Shown one piece after another: positions 1 through 7,736 of a stretch of 16,611 nucleotides of DNA. The translations under genes and the position numbers were made by a program. The notes under the pieces are model-generated. The model made no database searches, had not been told where the DNA came from, and was given only the letters and a program-made list of their open reading frames with translations. This stretch comes from an uncultured Loktanella sp. (GTDB taxonomy: Bacteria > Pseudomonadota > Alphaproteobacteria > Rhodobacterales > Rhodobacteraceae). The stretch is from NCBI GenBank assembly GCA_913061335.1, contig CAJXTP010000040.1:1-16611 (forward strand), read 5' to 3'. Position 1 is the first letter of the stretch. Each line of letters begins with the position of its first letter.

Positions 1-404
1 AAATTAATCTGTGCGCCATGCAGCGCAACGTCCTGCATCAACACGTCCCCCTGAAACAACAGGCCACGCGGGGACATAAGGCCTGTTACCGATGGAATAC
101 GGGCAATTTGAATGCCATTGGCATCGTTGATCCGCGTATCAAACAAGCGAACCCGAGGATGCAAATCCTTGCCGATGTTCACAAAAATCTGACCAAATTC
201 CAAGGTGCCACCCTGCATCAAGGCGGCGGCGCGGCCTTCAATGCGGGACTTCACCCATTCAGGCGCGTGCACATCGGTGTTGATCAGCATCACACCAACA
301 ACGCCCGCAAACACAATGGGCAATGCAAACAACAGCGCGACAACGCGCAGCACCCCCCAAGGGCTACGGCGGCGGCTCATCTCTGGCGGTGACTCGTCTT
401 GCAT
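1..404 (-). CDS. DUF3971 / AsmA-like membrane-anchored protein, N-terminal part
   Basis: Partial gene running off the left edge of the window. The N-terminus has a short charged cytoplasmic stretch (residues 1-20, with RRRSPWG), then one hydrophobic segment at about residues 21-42 (VALLFALPIVFAGVVGVMLI), then a periplasmic portion with PEWVKSRIEGRAAALMQGG and MSPRGLLFQGD. This arrangement is typical of large AsmA/YhdP-like proteins with a DUF3971 domain, which are thought to help move phospholipid between envelope membranes. The frame is open to position 1 and an in-frame TAA lies upstream. The start could be ATG at 404, GTG at 410 or ATG at 380; 404 is chosen because a GAG-containing sequence precedes it. 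It is divergent from bcp. The envelope location is well supported; the exact family is inferred from the N-terminus alone. Confidence 0.7.
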   Translation of the reverse strand, partial: MQDESPPEMSRRRSPWGVLRVVALLFALPIVFAGVVGVMLINTDVHAPEWVKSRIEGRAAALMQGGTLEFGQIFVNIGKDLHPRVRLFDTRINDANGIQIARIPSVTGLMSPRGLLFQGDVLMQDVALHGAQIN

Positions 405-490
405 CTTCACTCTAATTTGCTTGGGCCTTTATCTTTGCCCGTGTTGAGCTAAAACGAAACCACCAATGCAGTGCAATCAGGAGAATTTCC

Positions 491-967
491 ATGACCGATT
501 TGGCCACAGGCGACAAAGCCCCCGAAATTACGCTGCCCCGAGACGGCGGAACCTCCGTGTCTCTGTCCGATTTTGCCGGTCAAAAAGTCGTGCTCTACTT
601 CTACCCAAAAGACGACACACCCGGCTGCACTACCGAAGCAATCGGCTTTACCGAAATGGCGACTGAATTTGCAGCCGCTGGCGCGGTCGTATTGGGTGTG
701 TCCAAAGATCCGGTCAAAAAGCATGATAAATTCGTCGCGAAATACGAACTCGGCATCGCGCTTTTGTCTGATGAAGACGGCGATGTCTGCGAACGCTATG
801 GCACGTGGGGCGAAAAATCGATGTACGGGAAAACTTACATGGGAATTGAGCGGGCAACATTTTTGATCGGCGCGGACGGGACAATCAGCCACATTTGGCG
901 CAAAGTAAAAGTCCCGGGTCACGTCGATGCAGTGCTTGCCGCCGTAAAAGAAACGACCGTGGCATGA
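491..967 (+). CDS. bcp: Bcp/PrxQ-type thioredoxin-dependent peroxiredoxin
   Basis: Atypical peroxiredoxin of 158 residues that reduces hydrogen peroxide and organic hydroperoxides in the cytoplasm. The active-site segment FYPKDDTPGCTTEA gives the peroxidatic Cys46, with Thr43 and Pro39 in place. Arg121 in ERATFLIG is the conserved active-site arginine. The length is normal for Bcp. The resolving cysteine usually found five residues after the peroxidatic one is missing: position 51 is Ile. The only other cysteine is Cys100 (DGDVCERYG), so the enzyme is either 1-Cys or uses Cys100. The start is supported by AGGAG at 479-483, seven bases upstream. The stop overlaps the start of the DUF455 gene (ATGA), so the two are probably translationally coupled. 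Confidence 0.95.
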   Translation: MTDLATGDKAPEITLPRDGGTSVSLSDFAGQKVVLYFYPKDDTPGCTTEAIGFTEMATEFAAAGAVVLGVSKDPVKKHDKFVAKYELGIALLSDEDGDVCERYGTWGEKSMYGKTYMGIERATFLIGADGTISHIWRKVKVPGHVDAVLAAVKETTVA

Positions 968-1782
968 AACCACTGGCGCAAATGGCGGTTGATGTGCTGA
1001 ACACGGCAGACGGGCGGGCCAAAACCACGGTGTCGCGCACCTATGCGGCCCAATGGAAGGCTGCCCGCGACGCAGGTGAAACACCCGAAATCGGCCAAGC
1101 GACGCCACCTGACATGCCCGCGCGCCCCGACAAACCGGCGCTTTTGAACCCACGCGATGTGCCGCGCCGCAAACCCGGATCGCCGCAGGGGCGGATCGCG
1201 TTGCTACATGCGGTGGCCCATATCGAGCTGAACGCAGTTGACCTGCATTGGGACATCATCGCGCGGTTCACCGACACACCAATGCCCATCGGGTTCTTTG
1301 ATGATTGGGTCAAAGCGGCCGACGAAGAATCCAAACATTTCAACCTGATGTGCGACTGTCTTGAAGCACATGGCAGCCACTACGGCGCGCTTGATGCGCA
1401 TGCTGGCATGTGGCGCGCAGCCTCTGATACGGCCACAGACTTTATGGGACGACTTGCCGTGGTGCCGATGGTTTTAGAGGCGCGCGGGCTTGATGTGACA
1501 CCCGGCATGATCAAGATTTTCCAGCAAGCCAAAGACACCCAAGCTATCGAGGCACTCAACGTGATCTACGCCGAAGAGGTGCACCATGTGGCCTACGGCT
1601 CAAAGTGGTTCCATTTCCTGTGCGGACGGCATGACTTGGACCCCACAGGCGTGTTCCATGACCTCGTAAGAACCTACTTTCATGCCAACCTGAAACCACC
1701 GTTTAACGAAGAAAAGCGGGCCGAGGCCGGGATACCGCCCGACTTCTATTGGCCACTGGCTGGCGGCAAACCCGAAAGTTAA
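964..1782 (+). CDS. DUF455 family ferritin-like protein
   Basis: Protein of 272 residues matching the DUF455 (COG2833) ferritin-like family, found widely in alphaproteobacteria; its biochemical role is not settled. Carboxylate and histidine ligands of a four-helix di-metal site are visible: HIELNAVDLHWD (Glu88), EESKHF (Glu121/Glu122, His125), LEARGLDVTPGM (Glu172) and YAEEVHHVAYG (Glu204/205, His207/208). The C-terminal NLKPPFNEEKR segment is also typical. The start at 964 was chosen because it forms a 4-base ATGA overlap with the bcp stop; an upstream in-frame start at 895 lies deep inside bcp. Pairing with a peroxiredoxin suggests a role in iron or oxidant handling, but that is inference. 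Confidence 0.9.
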   Translation: MKPLAQMAVDVLNTADGRAKTTVSRTYAAQWKAARDAGETPEIGQATPPDMPARPDKPALLNPRDVPRRKPGSPQGRIALLHAVAHIELNAVDLHWDIIARFTDTPMPIGFFDDWVKAADEESKHFNLMCDCLEAHGSHYGALDAHAGMWRAASDTATDFMGRLAVVPMVLEARGLDVTPGMIKIFQQAKDTQAIEALNVIYAEEVHHVAYGSKWFHFLCGRHDLDPTGVFHDLVRTYFHANLKPPFNEEKRAEAGIPPDFYWPLAGGKPES

Positions 1783-1935
1783 CCACAATCATCGGCATAA
1801 ACGCGCCTAAGTAGCGGCTATTCATCAAAAAATAACGAATCATCCGTTCAAAAATCTTGCGGGATTGGCTCAGGCTGTCTAACACGGTTGGGCGGGTTCA
1901 TTGGTGTGGGAGCCAACCGTGAAACGGGACGGGAC

Positions 1936-1940
1936 AAGGA
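1936..1940 (+). promoter_or_regulatory. Ribosome binding site deciding a TTG start
   Basis: AAGGA lies seven bases before the TTG at 1948. It favours this TTG over an in-frame TTG at 1888 and an in-frame GTG at 1906, neither of which has a comparable site. A weak possible promoter lies upstream: TTGCGG at 1857-1862, a 17-base spacer, then TAACAC at 1880-1885. Confidence 0.6.
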
Positions 1941-1947
1941 CGACACT

Positions 1948-3255
1948 TTGCGATCACGATTGACAGCACACGTTCACGCTTGGCTTGAAGGCCGTTTCCC
2001 TGAGAAACGGCTTTTTCTTCGCTCAGGCGTTGAGACACGGTTCATCCGGCTTACATCAGAAACCCAGCTTGTGGCGTGGACCGGTGGCATCATCGTTGTG
2101 GGCTGGACGATTATCGCGACGGCTATCTTGTTGATGGACAGCATTGGCGCCGGAAATTTCCGCGCACAGGCCGTGCGGGACCAAATGATTTATGAAGATC
2201 GACTGAATTCCTTGTCAGCCGAACGGGATGTTCGCGCAGAAGAGGCCGTCGCAGCGCAGCGTCGGTTCACCTCAGCGCTCGATCAAATTTCGATTATGCA
2301 GACCGAACTTTTATCGACAGAAGACAAGCGCCGCGAACTGGAAACAGGGCTCGAAGTCGTGCAGTCGACGTTACGCAACACTATGAAAGACCGCGAAACG
2401 GCGCGCGATCAAGTCGCCGCACTGTCTGCCGATGGCGCAGGTGCCGCCGCGACCGCGCTGTCCCAAGAGGCAAGCGGCACAGTTGATCTGCTTGCCAGCG
2501 CCTTGGCGGATACTGCCGCCGAACGGGACATGATCGCCGCAGACGCCGCATTTGCGCTGGACCATGCCGCCGAGATGGAACTGCGCCTCAGACTACTAGA
2601 AGAAAAGAACGATGAAATTTTCCGTCAGCTCGAAGAAGCGATGCTCGTCTCTGTTGAACCGCTTGATAAAATGTTCCGCCAAGCAGGTTTGAACCCAGAT
2701 AGCCTTTTGTCTGCCGTACGTCGCGGATACTCCGGCACCGGCGGCCCGCTGGCACCGCTGTCGTTCTCGACCAAGGGCGGCGCGCCTGATCCTGATGCAG
2801 CCCGCGCAAACGGCATCCTCGACCGGATGGACCGGATTAATCTTTACCGGATCGCGGCAGAACGCGCGCCATTCGATATTCCAGTGAAATCCAACTACCG
2901 CTTTACCTCTGGCTTTGGCCAGCGCTGGGGCCGTCTTCACGCTGGTACCGACTTTGCCGGCCCAATCGGCACCCCGATCTATGCAACGGCAGACGGTGTG
3001 GTTGTGCACGCCGGTTGGTCGTCCGGTTACGGCCGCCTGATTAAAATCCAACACGAATTTGGCATCGAGACACGTTACGCCCATTTGAACTCTATTAAGA
3101 TTTCAGTTGGTCAAAGGGTCTCGCGTGGACAGCGAATTGGTGATATGGGCAATTCAGGTCGGTCCACAGGACCGCATTTGCATTATGAAGTCCGCGTCGG
3201 TGGCGCGCCTGTTAACCCCATGATTTACATAAGAGCTGGACAAGATGTTTTCTAA
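1948..3255 (+). CDS. Membrane-anchored M23 (LytM-type) peptidoglycan endopeptidase
   Basis: Protein of 435 residues from TTG at 1948. A cytoplasmic N-terminus of about 40 residues (with RFPEKRLFLR) is followed by a membrane segment at about 42-64, a long Ala/Glu/Arg-rich coiled coil at about 75-265, and a C-terminal M23 metallopeptidase domain at about 317-425. The zinc and catalytic residues are complete: His331 and Asp335 (HAGTD), His379 (YAHLN) and His410/His412 (HLHYEV). It should therefore be active, unlike degenerate LytM activators such as EnvC. M23 enzymes cleave peptide crosslinks of peptidoglycan in the periplasm. The stop overlaps the bactofilin start by 11 bases, which ties it to the cytoskeletal protein. 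If the 1888 TTG is used, the protein is 20 residues longer. Confidence 0.9.
   Translation: MRSRLTAHVHAWLEGRFPEKRLFLRSGVETRFIRLTSETQLVAWTGGIIVVGWTIIATAILLMDSIGAGNFRAQAVRDQMIYEDRLNSLSAERDVRAEEAVAAQRRFTSALDQISIMQTELLSTEDKRRELETGLEVVQSTLRNTMKDRETARDQVAALSADGAGAAATALSQEASGTVDLLASALADTAAERDMIAADAAFALDHAAEMELRLRLLEEKNDEIFRQLEEAMLVSVEPLDKMFRQAGLNPDSLLSAVRRGYSGTGGPLAPLSFSTKGGAPDPDAARANGILDRMDRINLYRIAAERAPFDIPVKSNYRFTSGFGQRWGRLHAGTDFAGPIGTPIYATADGVVVHAGWSSGYGRLIKIQHEFGIETRYAHLNSIKISVGQRVSRGQRIGDMGNSGRSTGPHLHYEVRVGGAPVNPMIYIRAGQDVF
1987..2016 (+). other. Terminator-like hairpin inside the start of the M23 gene
   Basis: A perfect 8-bp stem (GCCGTTTC at 1991-1998, GAAACGGC at 2004-2011) with a 5-base loop is followed directly by TTTTT at 2012-2016. 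The stem can extend by wobble and A-T pairs to 1987. It has the form of an intrinsic terminator about 40 bases into the coding region. It may simply result from encoding RFPEKRLF; no experiment is implied. Confidence 0.35.
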
Positions 3256-3739
3256 ATCAAAAATCAATGAGCCCGGCCCAAAGGCCGACGAAAAAGCAAC
3301 CGCACCTGCGATGCCTGCGAAAACAAGCGCGCCTGCGCCTGATTTCAAAGCCGCTGCACCCAAGGCAAAGCCAGCACCATCCGTGCTGTCCTCTGACTTG
3401 TTGGTCACAGGCAACCTGAAAACGACTGGCGACATCCAGATCGAAGGTCAGGTTGAAGGCGACATCCGTGCGCACCTGCTGACAGTCAGCGAAGGCGCCA
3501 CTGTTAAAGGTGAAATCATAGCAGACGACGTTGTGGTCAACGGCCGCGTCATTGGCCGTGTGCGTGGCCTGAAGGTCCGCCTGACATCGACTGCGCGTGT
3601 TGAGGGTGACATCATCCACAAGACAATCGCAATCGAATCCGGTGCGCACTTTGAAGGTTCCGTGCAGCGTCAAGACGATCCGCTGACAACCGGCGCTGGC
3701 GGCAAAGCCAAAATGCCAATTGGCGAACCAAAAGCCTAA
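3245..3739 (+). CDS. Bactofilin (polymer-forming cytoskeletal protein)
   Basis: Protein of 164 residues with the bactofilin (DUF583, CcmA/BacA) beta-helix core at about residues 47-140. The core shows regular short repeats such as GDIQIEGQVEGDI, VSEGATVKGEI, VNGRVIGRV and LTSTARVEGDI, each with turn glycines. The flanking tails are disordered: a Lys/Ala/Pro-rich N-terminus and a Gly/Lys-rich C-terminus, as is usual. Bactofilins form nucleotide-independent filaments on the inner membrane and position cell-wall enzymes. The gene begins inside the end of the M23 gene (11-base overlap), which suggests co-translation of scaffold and enzyme. A strong terminator follows the stop, so the M23-bactofilin pair is the end of the transcript. 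Confidence 0.93.
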   Translation: MFSKSKINEPGPKADEKATAPAMPAKTSAPAPDFKAAAPKAKPAPSVLSSDLLVTGNLKTTGDIQIEGQVEGDIRAHLLTVSEGATVKGEIIADDVVVNGRVIGRVRGLKVRLTSTARVEGDIIHKTIAIESGAHFEGSVQRQDDPLTTGAGGKAKMPIGEPKA

Positions 3740-3760
3740 GCTTTTAGGTTATAGAATTTG

Positions 3761-3797
3761 AAAAGGGCGGACAGGGCAACCTGTTCCGCCCTTTTTC
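3761..3797 (+). terminator. Intrinsic terminator after the bactofilin gene
   Basis: The left arm AAAAGGGCGGA (3761-3771) pairs with TCCGCCCTTTT (3785-3795), and CAGG (3772-3775) pairs with CCTG (3780-3783). The loop is GCAA (3776-3779), a GNRA tetraloop, and a single T at 3784 is bulged. The T run is 3792-3796. The AAAA on the left arm gives a T run on the other strand too, so it could also stop transcripts from the convergent prfB. Confidence 0.9.
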
Positions 3798-3923
3798 GTG
3801 TCTTATCAAGAAATTGATGCGTCTATCTTCAAAGCACTCAAAATTTCACAAAAGTCTGCCCACAGTCTCGCGCGATTTCAGCGTGCAACATTCCTGACGA
3901 ACGAAAGTGGTTTCCCTATCGAC

Positions 3924-5048
3924 TTATTCGCCTTGGGCATCCGCGCGAGATTTACCCGACACAGCCATCGCAAGCGTGGCCGCCATAAAGCCATCCAAGT
4001 CGCCATCCAGCACACCCTTAGTATCGGACGTCTCGTGGTTGGTGCGCAGATCTTTGACCATCTGATAGGGCTGCAACACGTAACTGCGGATCTGGTTGCC
4101 CCAGCCCGCATCGCCTGCATTTTCATGGACTTCGTTAACGACCAGTGACCGCTTATCCAGCTCAATCTGATAAAGCCGCGACTTCAGCGCCTTCATGGCG
4201 ATATCGCGGTTCTGGTGCTGGGATTTCTCAGAACTGGTCACAACAATACCTGTTGGAAAGTGGGTAATTCGGACCGCACTGTCAGTCGTGTTGACGTGCT
4301 GACCACCGGCACCCGATGAACGATACGTATCAAGACGGATGTCCTTTGCCTCGACCTGAATATCGATGTCATCGTCAACAACCGGATAAACTTTGATCGA
4401 CGTAAACGATGTGTGACGCTTGGCGGCACTGTCAAACGGGCTGATGCGGACCAAACGGTGCACACCGGATTCAGACTTCAACCAGCCATAGGCATTCTGA
4501 CCCGTGATCTTATAAGACGCCGATTTAATCCCAGCTTCTTCGCCCGGCGTTTCAGACTGCAATTCAACCTTATAGCCCTTTTTCTCGGCCCAGCGGACGT
4601 ACATGCGGGCTAGCATATTGGCCCAATCACACGATTCAGTGCCACCAGCACCAGAGTTAATCTCGAGGAATGTATCATTGCCATCAGCCTCGCCGTCCAG
4701 CAATGCCTCCAGCTCTTTTTGGGCGGCAAACACACCAAGGGACGTCAGCGCGGCCTCGGCCTCGGACACGACTTCTGCGTCGTCTTCCATTTCGCCCATC
4801 TCGATCAGCTCAAGGTTATCTGCCAAATCTTGACGGATACCTTCATAAATCGCCACAGCATCAACCAACATCTGACGATTGCGCATTAGCTTTTGGGCGG
4901 CATCAGGATCATCCCACAATGTCGGATCCTCAACGCGGGCATTGAATTCTTCTAACCGGTAAGGAGCCGTCTCATAGTCCAAACGCTGGGCCAACAAGCC
5001 AAGCGATTTTTCAATCGCATCCACGGTGTTCTGGGTCTCTGCGCGCAT
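3924..5048 (-). CDS. prfB: Peptide chain release factor 2
   Basis: Protein of 374 residues that reads UGA and UAA stop codons on the ribosome and triggers peptide release. The GGQ catalytic motif is at 248-250 (SSGAGGQHVN), where the Gln is the usual methylation target. The stop-recognition tripeptide SPF at 203-205 (RISPFD) marks RF2 rather than RF1 (which has PxT). The C-terminal DIGWGxQIRSY-type region is present as DAGWGNQIRSYVL. The gene is one continuous frame with no programmed frameshift: where E. coli prfB has CUU-UGA-C, this copy reads CGT TTG GAC at 4985-4977. The ATG at 5048 is preceded by AGGTG. It is the last gene of the amiC-mrcA-prfB block, 45 bases after mrcA. Confidence 0.97.
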   Translation of the reverse strand: MRAETQNTVDAIEKSLGLLAQRLDYETAPYRLEEFNARVEDPTLWDDPDAAQKLMRNRQMLVDAVAIYEGIRQDLADNLELIEMGEMEDDAEVVSEAEAALTSLGVFAAQKELEALLDGEADGNDTFLEINSGAGGTESCDWANMLARMYVRWAEKKGYKVELQSETPGEEAGIKSASYKITGQNAYGWLKSESGVHRLVRISPFDSAAKRHTSFTSIKVYPVVDDDIDIQVEAKDIRLDTYRSSGAGGQHVNTTDSAVRITHFPTGIVVTSSEKSQHQNRDIAMKALKSRLYQIELDKRSLVVNEVHENAGDAGWGNQIRSYVLQPYQMVKDLRTNHETSDTKGVLDGDLDGFMAATLAMAVSGKSRADAQGE

Positions 5049-5093
5049 CTGGCACCTATCTGGAATGTGTTTGTGCGGTCATAGCAAGCACGC

Positions 5094-7613
5094 TTAGTAA
5101 AGACCACCCGAAGACAACGACCCAAACGTCGCCTTGGGGCCAACTTTGGCCGTGCCGCCGCTCGACGTGGTAACCTCGCGGGACGTAAGCGGGACCTCAT
5201 CAAATATTGGCAAATCATCAGCGATGCCAAAACCGCCATCAAAGGTCATACCAAAGATAGGCTCTTCGCCGGGGCGGAAACATTCAGCAACGATGTTGGG
5301 GCCGGTGGCTGTGTCAGGCAAACGGGCGCCGTTAAAGCGGTCAATCTTAATGAACTGACAGTCTTCGGGCACGTTAAACTTGCCACCGCCATATTTTTGA
5401 ATGGCCTCAGTCATGAACGTGTTGAAAACAGGACCACACAGCGAGCCGCCAAACGCACCACGCCCAAGCGACCGCGGATTGTCAAAACCGATATAACAGC
5501 CTGCAACGATGTTGCTTGAAAACCCGACAAACCAAACGTCCTTGGCGTCGTTTGTGGTGCCTGTTTTACCCGCAATAGGCACGGGCAAATTCACGGTCCG
5601 GCTTGCTGATCCGCGCTGTACAACGCCTTGCATCATCGACGTCAATTGATACGCGGTGATTTCATTCATCACGCGTTGGCGATTTGACTGGATGCTCGGG
5701 GCTTGGCCTTCGGGTAAGTTCAAGTCACCACAGTCATCACACGTGCGCTGATCGTGGCGAAATACGGTTCTGCCGTAACGGTCTTGAACGCGGTCAACCA
5801 ACGTCGGCTCCACGCGCTCCCCACCATTGGCGAACATGGCATAGGCGGACACGACCTTGAACAACGTGGTCTCATCAGAGCCCAACGCAGCGGCCAAAAC
5901 GCGGTTCATACTGTCATAAACCCCGAATTTCTCGGCATAAAGCGCAACAGTATCAATCCCAATCTCTTGGGCCAAACGCACAGTCATCAGGTTACGCGAT
6001 TGCTCGATCCCTGTGCGCAAAGGGGTTGGGCCATAAAACTGATTGGACGAGTTTTTAGGACGCCAAATACCTTGCGGGGTGTTAATCTCAATCGGGCTAT
6101 CGACCACGATCGTGGCGGGGGAATACCCACTATCCAAGGCGGCGGCATAAACGAATGGCTTAAACGCAGATCCCGGCTGTCGCTGGGCTTGGGTGGCACG
6201 GTTGAACACCGAATTCTGGTATGAAAACCCACCCTGCATCGCGATCACACGACCAGTGTTGACGTCCATCGCCATAAAGCCGCCCTGCACTTCTGGTATC
6301 TGACGCAATGTCCAACCAACAGCGGCATCATCACCGTCCGCAGCCATGCGGCGCACGTGTACAACGTCACCCAGTGTGAAGTTGTCCCCAAAATTTCCGC
6401 TAATCCACTTGATGTCTTCGCGGGCGATAACCTGAGGCTCAGCCTCGGTGATATCAACGCCCTCAATGCCAATGCGAAGCTGGTTTTCAGCTATTTCCAG
6501 AACGACAGCAGGAAACCAACGACTTCCCAAGGTCACGTCGCGGGCAACAACAACACTGCCCAAGGCGGCACGCCAAGCGGCCTCATCGGTAAGGGCTGCC
6601 ACCTCAATGGTTTTACCGGTCCCGCGCCATTCACCGACGCGGCGGTCGTAATCTTCCAGCGCCTGCTGCAATGCATGCGCCGCTTCAATCTGCATTTCAG
6701 GGTCAATCGTCGCACGGATAGACAAGCCGCCATTAAAGAACTCGTCTTCGCCAAATTCTTCGCTCAACTGACGTCGGATTTGATCAGTAAAATAATCGCG
6801 CGTCGGGCGCTGTGTCCGGTAAGATTCAAAATCACCGTTCTGAACCGTCAAAAGCGTATCAGCTTTGGCCACATCATAGGCGGCCTGATCGATATACCCG
6901 TTTTCAAACATCTCGCGCAGAATGAAATCTCGGCGCGCCATCGCGGCATCGCGGTTTTTCACAGGATGATAACTATATGGGGCCTTGGGATGAACCGCCA
7001 AAAACGCGGCCTCCGCTGGGGATAAATCAGACAACGGCTTGTTGAAGTAACTTTGCGCCGCAGCCGTGACACCAAACGACCGGACACCAAGGTCGATCTC
7101 GTTAAGATACAGCTCCAAAACGCCCTCTTTGCCCAATGACGCCTCAAGACGCGGGGCAAGGATCAGTTCGCGGATTTTACGCTCTGCGGTGCGGGACCCA
7201 TCCAACAGGAAATTCTTGGTGACCTGCTGGGTGATCGTGGACGCACCACGCAAGTCCTTGCCGCGCGATTGCACCGCATCAAGAAACGCCGCAGCCATCC
7301 CGCGCAAATCATATCCATCATGGGTGTAAAAATTTTTGTCTTCCGCAGAAATAAACGCCTGCTTCACAAGATCAGGGATTTCCTCGGCTGGCGTGAACAG
7401 ACGACGCTCGGTTGCGAATTCATCAATAATATTGCCCTCAGACGAATAAATCCGGCTGATGGTCTTAGGCGTATAGCGCGACAGCACTTCGTAGGACGGC
7501 AAATCGCGGCCATACATATGGAACACGGCGCCAATGGTCAGGGCCATCATCGCGAGGCCCAGCGTCAACATCGAAAAAATGCCGCCAAAGAATGACAAAA
7601 TAAAGCGTAGCAA
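5094..7613 (-). CDS. mrcA: Penicillin-binding protein 1A, bifunctional transglycosylase/transpeptidase
   Basis: Class A PBP of 839 residues that polymerises glycan strands and crosslinks peptides in the periplasm. One N-terminal membrane segment (about 8-33) precedes the GT51 domain at about 55-230. That domain carries catalytic Glu91 (AFISAEDKNFYTH), GASTITQQ at 123-130 and the LYLNEIDLG segment at 168-176. An inserted OB-like region spans about 330-440. The transpeptidase carries SAFK (Ser482, Lys485), SRN (539-541) and KTG (683-685), all intact. A TCDDCGD pair (Cys625, Cys628) lies between the SRN and KTG motifs, and a Gly/Ser-rich tail ends the protein. The start is TTG, judged from the family's usual MLRFILSFFG opening and an AGGGG upstream. 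Confidence 0.96.
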   Translation of the reverse strand: MLRFILSFFGGIFSMLTLGLAMMALTIGAVFHMYGRDLPSYEVLSRYTPKTISRIYSSEGNIIDEFATERRLFTPAEEIPDLVKQAFISAEDKNFYTHDGYDLRGMAAAFLDAVQSRGKDLRGASTITQQVTKNFLLDGSRTAERKIRELILAPRLEASLGKEGVLELYLNEIDLGVRSFGVTAAAQSYFNKPLSDLSPAEAAFLAVHPKAPYSYHPVKNRDAAMARRDFILREMFENGYIDQAAYDVAKADTLLTVQNGDFESYRTQRPTRDYFTDQIRRQLSEEFGEDEFFNGGLSIRATIDPEMQIEAAHALQQALEDYDRRVGEWRGTGKTIEVAALTDEAAWRAALGSVVVARDVTLGSRWFPAVVLEIAENQLRIGIEGVDITEAEPQVIAREDIKWISGNFGDNFTLGDVVHVRRMAADGDDAAVGWTLRQIPEVQGGFMAMDVNTGRVIAMQGGFSYQNSVFNRATQAQRQPGSAFKPFVYAAALDSGYSPATIVVDSPIEINTPQGIWRPKNSSNQFYGPTPLRTGIEQSRNLMTVRLAQEIGIDTVALYAEKFGVYDSMNRVLAAALGSDETTLFKVVSAYAMFANGGERVEPTLVDRVQDRYGRTVFRHDQRTCDDCGDLNLPEGQAPSIQSNRQRVMNEITAYQLTSMMQGVVQRGSASRTVNLPVPIAGKTGTTNDAKDVWFVGFSSNIVAGCYIGFDNPRSLGRGAFGGSLCGPVFNTFMTEAIQKYGGGKFNVPEDCQFIKIDRFNGARLPDTATGPNIVAECFRPGEEPIFGMTFDGGFGIADDLPIFDEVPLTSREVTTSSGGTAKVGPKATFGSLSSGGLY

Positions 7614-7623
7614 TGCTGCGAAC

Positions 7624-7628
7624 CCCTA
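7624..7628 (-). promoter_or_regulatory. Candidate ribosome binding site for the mrcA TTG start
   Basis: Read on the minus strand, AGGGG lies ten bases before the TTG at 7613. The spacing is longer than ideal, but the next in-frame ATG is at residue 15, inside the membrane segment, so TTG remains the better start. Confidence 0.45.
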
Positions 7629-7736
7629 TAGATACAGTGGTGCTTATAAGCCGAACGTCACCGATGGTCAAAGCCGCATGGCACCATTTCGGGCGCGTTA
7701 TTGCCCACGATCAAACACATTTGCGCAAGCTGGCGG

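Noticed and set aside
449..1153. Minus-strand open frame of 234 codons over bcp and DUF455
   Set aside because: It lies antisense to two genes with clear motifs and has no domain signature of its own; a shadow frame.
2596..3084. Minus-strand open frame of 162 codons inside the M23 gene
   Set aside because: Shadow of the M23 domain coding region.
6357..7025. Plus-strand open frame of 222 codons inside mrcA
   Set aside because: Antisense to the PBP1A glycosyltransferase and linker regions, with no recognisable domain.
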